DNA of 62,206 bases from Rhizobium sp. Q54 (lineage in GTDB: Bacteria; Pseudomonadota; Alphaproteobacteria; ATCC43930; CGMCC-115725). The notes below the pieces were generated by a model, which was not told the DNA's origin, made no database searches, and worked only from the letters and a program-made list of their open reading frames with translations. How positions within the stretch are numbered: position 1 is the stretch's first letter; each line of letters begins with the position of its first letter. The position numbers and the translations under genes are program-made. Below, piece by piece: positions 43,420 to 51,086 of this stretch. The stretch is taken from the NCBI GenBank assembly GCA_945861155.1, contig CAMATN010000010.1, positions 1 to 62,206 of the forward strand, read 5' to 3'.

Positions 43420-43506
43420 TGTCATTGCGAGCGCAGCGACGCAATCTCGGGCCTATTGTGCTCCGCTGATCGAGATTGCTTCGTCGCTCCGCTCCTCGCA
43501 ATGACA
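43420..43506. repeat. ATTGCGAGC-type inverted repeat overlapping the chaC start
   Basis: Left arm 43420-43448 (TGTCATTGCGAGCGCAGCGA and on) and right arm 43472-43506 (ending CTCGCAATGACA) are nearly complementary. The ATG inside the right arm, at 43501, is the likely start codon of chaC. A single arm of the same family lies at 4571-4599. Confidence 0.8.
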
Positions 43507-44166
43507 GATATAGAATCCGCTTCCGGCTACGTCTCGATCTATCCGGTCGATCCGATGCCGGCGGCGATCGCCGCGTTGCGCGCCGGCGACCGACCGGTCT
43601 GGCTGTTCGCCTACGGATCGCTGATGTGGAACCCGGATTTCGCGTTCGCCGAGGCGCGTCCTGCCTTTCTGCGCGGCTACCACCGCAGCTTCTGCCTCTA
43701 TTCGCGCGACTATCGCGGCACGCCGGAGCGCCCAGGGCTGGTGCTGGGGCTCGATCGCGGCGGCTCGTGCCGCGGCATCGCGTATCGCCTGCCCACCGAC
43801 CGGGTCGCCGAGTCGCTCGACCGGATCTGGGCCCGCGAGATGACCGGGCAGGTCTATCGGATGCGCCAAGTCGCGGTCAGCACCCCCGAGGGCGTGGTGA
43901 CGGCTCATGCCTGCGTCGTGCGTCGGGAATCGCCGGACTATGCCGGGCGCCTGTCGCTCGACGAGGTCGCGCGGCTGCTCGCCACGGCCGTCGGCGGGCG
44001 CGGCTCCGGCCGCGACTACCTCGCCAACTCGGTGCGCCATCTCGAAGCGCTCGGCATCAATGACGGCTTGCTGCACCGCATCGAAGCGCGGATCGCCGCG
44101 CTCTCCGAGCATGCCCCCTCCGGCTCGCCGGCCGCGTTACCGATCGCGTCGCCTTCGCCGCGGTGA
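43501..44166 (+). CDS. chaC: Gamma-glutamylcyclotransferase, ChaC family
   Basis: A 221-residue ChaC-type enzyme that degrades glutathione to 5-oxoproline and Cys-Gly. The substrate-loop motif YGSLMWNP is at about residues 39-46, with RGYHRSFCLYSRDYRGTPERPGL (split here as FCLYS, DYRGT, PERPG) and the catalytic Glu in WAREM. The start codon lies within the arm of a repeat; ATG 43555 is an alternative that would remove 18 residues. The neighbour upstream is the glutaredoxin-DinB gene, giving a thiol-related pair on one strand. The C-terminus (SPAALPIASPSPR) is a non-conserved tail. Confidence 0.88.
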   Translation: MTDIESASGYVSIYPVDPMPAAIAALRAGDRPVWLFAYGSLMWNPDFAFAEARPAFLRGYHRSFCLYSRDYRGTPERPGLVLGLDRGGSCRGIAYRLPTDRVAESLDRIWAREMTGQVYRMRQVAVSTPEGVVTAHACVVRRESPDYAGRLSLDEVARLLATAVGGRGSGRDYLANSVRHLEALGINDGLLHRIEARIAALSEHAPSGSPAALPIASPSPR

Positions 44167-44167
44167 A

Positions 44168-46186
44168 CTAAGCGGTTTTGACCGGCCCCGCCGTCTTGAC
44201 CAGGCAGCGCAGCACCTCGGCGACGCTCCAGGCCTGCGCGATGCAGCCGCGCGGGGTGAAGGGCGGTTCGGCGTCGAAGACCTCGCTGATCGAGCCGATG
44301 CCGGCCTCCGCGAGATGGGCTTCGAACCCGGCCAGAAAGCCGCGAGCCGTCTCGATGTCGTTCGGATGGACCTTGATCCAGGCGTCGATAAACGGGCCGA
44401 TCAGCCAAGCCCACACGGTGCCCTGGTGATAGGCGGCGTCGCGGGCGCGCAGATCGCCGAAATAGCGCGGTTTGTAGTCCGGCTCGCCCGGCGCCAGCGA
44501 GCGCAGCCCGACCGGAGTCAGCAGCCGCTCGCGCACCCCGTCGACGACCGCCGCCCAGCGCTCCTCGTCGAGGACCGGATGATCGAGCGCGATCGCGAAG
44601 ATCTGGTTGGGCCGGAATGACGCATCGTCGCCGTTCTCGCCATCCCCGGCCTCGCCATCGACGACATCGTAGAGGTGGCCGCCCTTGTCGTACCAAAATC
44701 GCCGGTTGAACGACTCCCGCGCCCGTTCGGCATGTGCCGCGATCTCGCCGGCCTCGGAATCGTCCGCGGCGCGCAGCCATCCCGCGAGCAGGCACAACGC
44801 GTTGTACCACAGCGCGTTGATCTCGACCGCCTTGCCGCGGCGCGGCGTCACCACCCAATCGCCGACCTTGGCGTCCATCCAGGTCAGCTGATAGCCGTCG
44901 GCCCCTTGCACCAGGAGCCCGTCGCGCGGGTCGACCTTGATGCCGAAGCGGGTGCCTTCGAGATGATGGCGCACGATGTCCTTGAGGATCGGCCGCATGA
45001 TCGACAACGTCTGCTGGTCGTCGCACCGCGCGAGATAGCGCGCCAGCGCATGGAAGAACCACAGGGTCGCATCGGCGGTGTGATAGAGCCCCTTTGTGTC
45101 GCCGTCGGGAAACATGTTGGGGATCAGCCCGTCGCGCACGTGGTGGGCGAAGTCGCGCAGGATCCATTTCGCCTCGGCCTCGCGCCCGGTGGCGAGGGTC
45201 AGGCCGTCGAGCGAGATCATCGTGTCGCGGCCCCAATCGGTGAACCAATGGTAGCCGGCGATAATGGTGCGCACGTCGTCGCCCTCGGCATGGGCGCGCG
45301 CGATGTCGGCGATGCGGCAGATCGGGGTGATGATGAAATTGTCGGCCGCGAGCACGAGTTCGCCGGCAACGCCGCTTCGCGCCTCGGGCGCCGACATCGC
45401 GACAAGCCGCCGTCGCCGCTCCGACTCGAATTCGCGGGCATGCTCCGGGGTCACCGCCATTATCGAGTGCCAGGCGTCGGCCGACGCTACGAGGGTCACG
45501 TGACAATCCGGCCGCAGCTCGGCAGCGAAATATCCCGGGCTCCAGACCCGGCCGTGCGCCTCATAGCCGCGCTGCTCCTCGATCGCGAACAGGCCCTCGC
45601 GTTGCGAGCCGCCATCCGCGGTAAAGGTCGCGCCCTCGCACCCCGCCATGATCATGCGCAGGGTCGGCAGCTCGGGACCGGCGGTCACCTCGTAGCGCCT
45701 GCCCTGCACGGCCAGCGTGTATCCGGTCGCGAGCGGCTCGTTGACCGGCGCTTCGAGTCGGCGAAAATTGATGAACGGGCGCAGCCGCAAACGAACCGCG
45801 CGCTCGGCGCCGATCAGGCGGAAGGAGATGTGCACGGTGTTATGGCGCGCCGGCATCACCACCGATTTCTCGATCGTCAGATCGTCGATCTCATAGCGCC
45901 AGCTCGGCAGTCCCATCGTCAGCGTAAAACCGACGAACCGCCCGGCCTGGTGCACGCTGGCGGTGCTGCCGTCGGCCCGCTCGATTTCGGCTTCGAGGTC
46001 GTTCAGCATCACGACGCGGCCGAGCGGCGCCGGCAAGGCGGCGATCAGAAAGCCGTGCTGGCGCCGCGTGATCGCGCCCGAGATCGTCGCCGAGGCGAAG
46101 CCGCCAAGACCGTTGGTCACCAGCCACTCGCGGGGCGCCTCGGCGACCGGGTTCTCGTCGCGGGTAAGCCGGATCACATCAACCAT
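44168..46186 (-). CDS. Glycogen debranching enzyme (amylo-alpha-1,6-glucosidase, GH133-like)
   Basis: A 672-residue protein with an N-terminal GDE_N_bis-type beta domain (residues about 10-270) and a C-terminal (alpha/alpha)6 glucosidase domain. The catalytic region is marked by YHWFTDWGRDTMISLDGL, and further family blocks are GLYHTADATLWFFHAL, INALWYNALCLLAGWL and YHQGTVWAWLIGPF. It removes alpha-1,6 branch glucose from glycogen. GGAGG lies 7 bases before the ATG. It overlaps the treZ stop by eight bases, so the two are translationally coupled and belong to a glycogen/trehalose turnover unit. Confidence 0.9.
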   Translation of the reverse strand: MVDVIRLTRDENPVAEAPREWLVTNGLGGFASATISGAITRRQHGFLIAALPAPLGRVVMLNDLEAEIERADGSTASVHQAGRFVGFTLTMGLPSWRYEIDDLTIEKSVVMPARHNTVHISFRLIGAERAVRLRLRPFINFRRLEAPVNEPLATGYTLAVQGRRYEVTAGPELPTLRMIMAGCEGATFTADGGSQREGLFAIEEQRGYEAHGRVWSPGYFAAELRPDCHVTLVASADAWHSIMAVTPEHAREFESERRRRLVAMSAPEARSGVAGELVLAADNFIITPICRIADIARAHAEGDDVRTIIAGYHWFTDWGRDTMISLDGLTLATGREAEAKWILRDFAHHVRDGLIPNMFPDGDTKGLYHTADATLWFFHALARYLARCDDQQTLSIMRPILKDIVRHHLEGTRFGIKVDPRDGLLVQGADGYQLTWMDAKVGDWVVTPRRGKAVEINALWYNALCLLAGWLRAADDSEAGEIAAHAERARESFNRRFWYDKGGHLYDVVDGEAGDGENGDDASFRPNQIFAIALDHPVLDEERWAAVVDGVRERLLTPVGLRSLAPGEPDYKPRYFGDLRARDAAYHQGTVWAWLIGPFIDAWIKVHPNDIETARGFLAGFEAHLAEAGIGSISEVFDAEPPFTPRGCIAQAWSVAEVLRCLVKTAGPVKTA

Positions 46187-48164
46187 CGCCGGGCCTCCGC
46201 TCGTGCGTTTTCTTCTGCCAACCCGGTTGCAATTCCGGCGCCGACGCCGCAGTCACCGGGCCGGGACCCAGCACCAGGGCGCTTTCGCCGGGAATGTGCA
46301 GATCGCCATGACAATAGAGCGGCGGGGCGCCGCCGCCGCCATACAAGGGCGCCTCGCTCGACCACAGCACCTGCCATGCCAGTCCCTCGATCGGCGCCGC
46401 CAGCGGCTCGGGCATCGGCGCCAGGGTCAGGTCCTGGCCGAAATTGACGAGCAGCAGCCGGTCGGCGGCGTCGGCGAAATACCGCAGCAGCCAGGCCTGT
46501 TCGCCGACCGGCGTGCCGTCGACCCGCGCCGGGCGACGCCCCAGCACCGGATCGGCGCGGCGCAACGCGAGCAGATCGCGGTGCAGCGCGTAGGCGGCGG
46601 CATGGCGCTCGCGTTCGCCATGATCGAGGACGCAGCGCCGGAATGTTGCATCCGCGCCGGGATCGGCGAGACCGCGAACCGTCTCCGGGTCCGTGAGGCT
46701 CGGAAATTGCGCGAGGAAGTCGAGTCTTCCCTCGTTCACCGCCTTGCCCAGCTCCGGGTTGTGATCGGCGAAATAGAGGAACGGGGTCGAGGCGGCGAAT
46801 TCCTGGCCCTGGAACAGCATCGGCAGGCCCGGCATCAGCAACATAAACGCGGTCATCGCACGATAGCGGCCGGGGCTGGTCAAGGCTTGCATCCGGAGGC
46901 CGGCGGCGCTGTTGGCGACCTGATCGTGGTTCTGCAGAAACACGACAAAGGATTCCGCCGGCAGATCGAGCGCCGGGGCGCCACGGCGCTGGTCCTGCCA
47001 GGGATAATGCTGGCCCTGGTACAGAAAACCGTGCTTGGCCGCGGCGACGAATTCGCGGGGCGTGCCGCGGTAATCGGAATAATAGGCTTCGCGGCGCCCG
47101 GTCAGCGCGACGGTCGCGCTGTGGTGGAAATCGTCGTTCCACAGCGCGTCGAGCCCGTAGCCGCCCTGCTCGGGCGGGCGCATCAGCCGGGCATGCTGCG
47201 GCTCGTTCTCGCCGACAACGAAAATCACCCGCCCCCGCCCGGCCTGCCGCGCCCGCCGCGTGACCGCGGCGACGATGTTGTCGCCCGAGACGTCGAAAAT
47301 CTGCTGCGTCGCGTCGAGGCGCAGCCCATCCAGATGGAATTCGTCGATCCAGTAACCGGCATTTGCCAGGAAGAACTCGCGCACCGGGCCGCTGTCGGGG
47401 CCGTCGAAATTGACCGCCTCGCCCCATTCGTTTTCGTAGCGGTCGGTGCAGTAGCTTGTCGAAAAACATTTCAGGAAATTGCCGTCCGGGCCGAGATGGT
47501 TGTAGACGACGTCGAGGATGACCGCGATGCCGAGCGCGTGCGCGCGGTCGACGAAATCGCGCAAATCGTCGGGCCGGCCGTAAAGCCGGGTCGGCGCGAA
47601 CAGATTGACCCCGTCATAGCCCCAGCCGAAGCGGCCGGGAAAATCGGCAACCGGCATCAATTCGATGCAGGTGATGCCGAGCGCGGCGAGTTCCGGCAAT
47701 TGCGCGGCGGCGGCCTGCCAGCCGCCCTGCGGCGTGAACGTGCCGACATGCATTTCGTAAATGACCAGATCGTCGCGCCGCCGGCCACCCCAAGCCTGAT
47801 CGGTCCAGCCGAACGCGGCCGGGTCGACGATCTCGGAGGGCCCGTGCGGCCCCTCCGGCTGGAAGCGCGATGCGGGGTCGGGCAACAGGCGGTCCGCCGT
47901 ATCGGTGCGGAACCGGTAGCGCATGCCGGGTCGCGCGTCCCCGGCATAGACCGAGCAATAGCCGCCCGATTCGGTAGCCAGCGCGAGCGCCGGCAGGCCC
48001 TCGATCTCGACCGCGATCTCGCGGCAGCGCGGCGCCCACAGCCGGAAATGAACGCCGCCTCGCGGCTGCGGTTCGGCTCCGACCGGCAACCGACGTTTAG
48101 CGCCCCCCGGAGCGCTGAGCGTATCGCTTGCGCTTGCCTCCACTACCGGCACATCGCCGTGCAT
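46179..48164 (-). CDS. treZ: Malto-oligosyltrehalose trehalohydrolase (TreZ)
   Basis: A 661-residue GH13 enzyme that releases trehalose from malto-oligosyltrehalose. It has an N-terminal CBM48-like domain with VHFRLWAPR. The catalytic barrel holds YEMHVGTFT, D284 as nucleophile in DGLRLDATQ, E319 as acid in VVGENEP and D414 in QNHDQ. The ATG at 48164 is preferred; GGGAGG lies about 12 bases upstream, and a GTG at 48245 would add 27 poorly conserved residues. The usual partner TreY (maltooligosyltrehalose synthase) is not in the window; the debranching enzyme follows instead. Confidence 0.9.
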   Translation of the reverse strand: MHGDVPVVEASASDTLSAPGGAKRRLPVGAEPQPRGGVHFRLWAPRCREIAVEIEGLPALALATESGGYCSVYAGDARPGMRYRFRTDTADRLLPDPASRFQPEGPHGPSEIVDPAAFGWTDQAWGGRRRDDLVIYEMHVGTFTPQGGWQAAAAQLPELAALGITCIELMPVADFPGRFGWGYDGVNLFAPTRLYGRPDDLRDFVDRAHALGIAVILDVVYNHLGPDGNFLKCFSTSYCTDRYENEWGEAVNFDGPDSGPVREFFLANAGYWIDEFHLDGLRLDATQQIFDVSGDNIVAAVTRRARQAGRGRVIFVVGENEPQHARLMRPPEQGGYGLDALWNDDFHHSATVALTGRREAYYSDYRGTPREFVAAAKHGFLYQGQHYPWQDQRRGAPALDLPAESFVVFLQNHDQVANSAAGLRMQALTSPGRYRAMTAFMLLMPGLPMLFQGQEFAASTPFLYFADHNPELGKAVNEGRLDFLAQFPSLTDPETVRGLADPGADATFRRCVLDHGERERHAAAYALHRDLLALRRADPVLGRRPARVDGTPVGEQAWLLRYFADAADRLLLVNFGQDLTLAPMPEPLAAPIEGLAWQVLWSSEAPLYGGGGAPPLYCHGDLHIPGESALVLGPGPVTAASAPELQPGWQKKTHERRPGDG

Positions 48165-48352
48165 TCCAAACCCGGGCCTCCCGATGCCCTGTGACCGAAC
48201 GACCTCAGCCGGCCCGTCGCCGGCGTCGCACGATGGGTACAACACCTCGCGCTTGTGTTTGGCTCAGTGCGCGGTGCGGTCTGGCGAGCATTGCGGGTCC
48301 GCGGCGATTCGCCGATAGTCGCAGGCATCTCGGAAGCCGGCGCGGAGGAGAC

Positions 48353-49762
48353 ATGACGAGCGGCACCGACATCGCCTTTGCCTCGGCGCTCGATCTGGCC
48401 GAACTCTATCGGAAGCGGGCGCTGTCGCCGGTCGAGACGGCCGAGGCGCTCCTTGCCCGGATCGACGCGCTGCAGCCCAAGCTCAACGCCTTCTGCGTCG
48501 TGGACCGGGACGGTGCGCTCGCGGCGGCGCGCGCCGCCGAGGAGCGCTGGCGCAAGAGCGAACCGCTGAGCCCGCTCGACGGGGCGCCGGTCACGATCAA
48601 GGACCTCGTCCTGATGCGCGGCTTCGCGACGCGGCGCGGCTCGCTTCTGGTCGACCCGGCGCCCGACACCGAGGACGCGCCGGCGGTGGCGCGGCTGCGC
48701 GAGGCCGGCGCGGTCATCCTCGGCAAGACGACGACCCCGGAATTCGGCTGGAAGGCGATCGGCGATTCGCCGCTGACCGGCATCACCCGCAACCCGTGGG
48801 ACCTCGCGCGCACCCCGGGCGGCAGCAGCGCCGGAGCCGCCGCCGCCTGCGCCGCCGGCCTTGGCCCGCTCCACATCGGCAGCGACGGCGCCGGCTCGAT
48901 CCGCATCCCGGCCGCCTTCACCGGCATCTTTGGCATCAAGGCGAGTTTCGGCCGGGTGCCGGCCTATCCATTTTCGCCGATGGGCCTCCTGTCGAATGTC
49001 GGGCCGATGGCGCGCAATGTGCGCGACGCGGCGGCGCTGCTCAATTTGCTGGCCCGGCCCGACGATCGCGACCCCTATGCGCTGCCGCAGGACGGGCGCG
49101 ATTATCTCGACGGCATCGATGGCGGGGTGGGCGGGCTGCGCATCGCCTACAGCCCCGATCTCGGCTATGCCAGGGTCGATCCCGAGATCGCCGCCTGTTG
49201 TGCCGCCGCGGCGCGGCGCTTCGAGGAGCTTGGCGCGACGGTCGACGAAATCGGCGAGATCTTCCCGTCGCCGCGAGCGGCGCTGTTGACCTTGTGGGAG
49301 GCTGGAGCCGCGCGGCTGCTGGCGTCTTTCCCAGCCGAGAAGCGCTCGCTGTGCGATCCCGGCCTCATTGCGGTCGCGGCCGAGGGCGAGCGCATCAGTG
49401 CGCTCGAATATGTCGGCGCCGACATGGCCCGCACCACGCTCGGCCTGCAGATGGCGGCCTTCCACCGGCGCTACGACCTGCTGCTGACTCCGATGATGCC
49501 GGTGCCGGCGCTGCCGGTTGGGCAGGACCTCAACGACCCGGCGACCGAGAACCACTGGGTCGACTGGTCGCCGTTCAGCTATCCGTTCAACATGACCCGC
49601 CAGCCGGCGGCGAGCATCCCATGCGGATTGACCAGCGCCGGGCTGCCGATCGGGTTGCAGATCGTCGGGCCGCTTTATGCCGAGGACCGCGTGCTGCGGG
49701 CGGCGCGCGCCTTCGAACAGACGCAGCCCGAACGCCGCCCGCAATTAGAGCAAGGGATTTGA
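48353..49762 (+). CDS. Amidase-signature family hydrolase
   Basis: A 469-residue serine amidase. The catalytic Ser-cisSer-Lys triad is visible as K83 in VTIKDLV, S158/S159 in TPGGSSAGAA and S182 in GSDGAGSIRIPA. The family hydrolyses aryl and alkyl amides or glutamyl-tRNA amides; no gatB or gatC is adjacent, so this is a catabolic amidase. GGAGGAG sits directly before the ATG. It is followed after 13 bases by a GNAT gene and then a universal stress protein gene on the same strand. Confidence 0.9.
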   Translation: MTSGTDIAFASALDLAELYRKRALSPVETAEALLARIDALQPKLNAFCVVDRDGALAAARAAEERWRKSEPLSPLDGAPVTIKDLVLMRGFATRRGSLLVDPAPDTEDAPAVARLREAGAVILGKTTTPEFGWKAIGDSPLTGITRNPWDLARTPGGSSAGAAAACAAGLGPLHIGSDGAGSIRIPAAFTGIFGIKASFGRVPAYPFSPMGLLSNVGPMARNVRDAAALLNLLARPDDRDPYALPQDGRDYLDGIDGGVGGLRIAYSPDLGYARVDPEIAACCAAAARRFEELGATVDEIGEIFPSPRAALLTLWEAGAARLLASFPAEKRSLCDPGLIAVAAEGERISALEYVGADMARTTLGLQMAAFHRRYDLLLTPMMPVPALPVGQDLNDPATENHWVDWSPFSYPFNMTRQPAASIPCGLTSAGLPIGLQIVGPLYAEDRVLRAARAFEQTQPERRPQLEQGI

Positions 49763-49775
49763 GCAGGACAGCGCC

Positions 49776-50207
49776 ATGGCAAAGGATCTGGAAATCACCC
49801 TGACCGACGCGCCCGACGCCGCCGCGACGGCGGCTATCGCCGATGGTCTGGCCAACTACAACGCCTCGAAGGGCGGGTTGCGCGATTTCCGCCCGCTCGC
49901 GGTCCTCGTCACCGACCCCGACACCGGCGCGGTCGTCGGCGGGCTGTACGGCCGCACCTCGCTCGGCGTCATGTTCATCGACCGCTTCTTTCTGCCCGAG
50001 GGGCTGCGCGGCAACCGGCTCGGCTCGCGCCTCCTCGCGATGGCGGAAGAGGAAGGCAGGCGCCGCGGCTGCGCGCTGGCCGCGCTGTTTACCCTGCATT
50101 TCCAGGCGCCGGGCTTCTACCTGAAGCAAGGCTGGGACATGGCCGCCCGGCTCGACATCCCGCTGCCCGGCACGACCCGCATGCTGATGACCAAGAAGCT
50201 GACCTGA
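49776..50207 (+). CDS. GNAT-family N-acetyltransferase
   Basis: A 143-residue acetyltransferase. The acetyl-CoA pyrophosphate loop is LRGNRLGSRLL (residues about 77-87), preceded by the beta strand GVMFIDRFFLP and followed by ALFTLHFQAPGFYLKQGW. The family transfers acetyl groups to amines or proteins; no substrate is suggested. It lies close behind the amidase gene, probably in one transcript. Confidence 0.85.
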   Translation: MAKDLEITLTDAPDAAATAAIADGLANYNASKGGLRDFRPLAVLVTDPDTGAVVGGLYGRTSLGVMFIDRFFLPEGLRGNRLGSRLLAMAEEEGRRRGCALAALFTLHFQAPGFYLKQGWDMAARLDIPLPGTTRMLMTKKLT

Positions 50208-50231
50208 CGGTCGCGAAAGAAGGGTAAGGCG

Positions 50232-51074
50232 ATGCTCAAGACGATTTTAGTAGTGGCGAGCGGCGATGAAACCGATGCCGGCACTCTTGCGGCGGCGCTC
50301 ACTGTAGCCCGTCTGTTCGGGGCTCATCTCGACGTGCTGCATGTTCGATACGACCCGGTCAATACCGCGGTCGCGATGGCGAGCGACGGCGGCAGCGGTG
50401 CGTTGACCGCCGGGCTTATCGACCAGCTCGAGCAGGATGCCAACGAGCGCGAGGCCAAGGCCAAGGCGAATTTCACGCAATCCTGCGGCGCCGCCGGCTT
50501 GGCCGGTCCGGGCGCTCCATCGGCGGAATGGCACGCCGAGACCGGCGACGAGCCGCGCTGGATGGCGACCTACGGCCTGACCTCCGATCTGATCGTCGCG
50601 CCGCGCGCGCCCGGCGAGGCGGCGGCGGCACGCTCGACTGTCGAAGCCGTCCTGCTCGAAACCGGGCGGCCGCTGCTGATCCCAGGTGCCTCGGTGATGC
50701 CGGCAAGCATCGACCGCATCGCGATCGCCTGGAAGCCGACGCCGCAGGCGGCGCGCGCGGTGGCGCTGGCGATGCCGTTGCTCGGCCGGGCCAAGGAGAT
50801 AATCGTCGCCACCGTCGAGGAAGAGCCGGATCAGCGCGACACCGCCGACCGGCTGGTGCGCAACCTCGCCCGGCACGGCCTCGCAGCGCGAACCGAACCG
50901 CTGAAGCCGGGTCCGGACGGCGCCGCCGCCACGCTGCTCTTAGCGCTCGCCGGGCGGGTCGACCTGATCGTGATGGGAGGCTACGGACACAGCCGCCTCA
51001 GGGAATGGGTGTTCGGCGGGTTCACCCAGCACATGCTCGCCGACGCCCCGCTGCCGGTGCTGATCGCCCACTGA
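50232..51074 (+). CDS. Tandem-domain universal stress protein (UspA family)
   Basis: A 280-residue cytoplasmic protein made of two Usp domains. The first (MLKTILVVASGDETDAGTLA) has a poor nucleotide-binding motif. The second ends in the ATP-binding GGYGHSRLREWVFGG followed by the typical PLPVLIAH. The family responds to starvation and stress; its mechanism is not defined. An upstream AGAAGGG precedes the ATG. Convergent with ligD with a 12-base gap. Confidence 0.85.
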   Translation: MLKTILVVASGDETDAGTLAAALTVARLFGAHLDVLHVRYDPVNTAVAMASDGGSGALTAGLIDQLEQDANEREAKAKANFTQSCGAAGLAGPGAPSAEWHAETGDEPRWMATYGLTSDLIVAPRAPGEAAAARSTVEAVLLETGRPLLIPGASVMPASIDRIAIAWKPTPQAARAVALAMPLLGRAKEIIVATVEEEPDQRDTADRLVRNLARHGLAARTEPLKPGPDGAAATLLLALAGRVDLIVMGGYGHSRLREWVFGGFTQHMLADAPLPVLIAH

Positions 51075-51086
51075 ACCGGCGTTAGG

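Noticed and set aside
45963-48194. A 743-codon open frame on the plus strand
   Set aside because: It lies antisense to treZ and the debranching enzyme gene, both with complete catalytic motifs. Its translation is Arg/Gln/His-rich without family features, as is usual for shadow frames in G+C-rich DNA.
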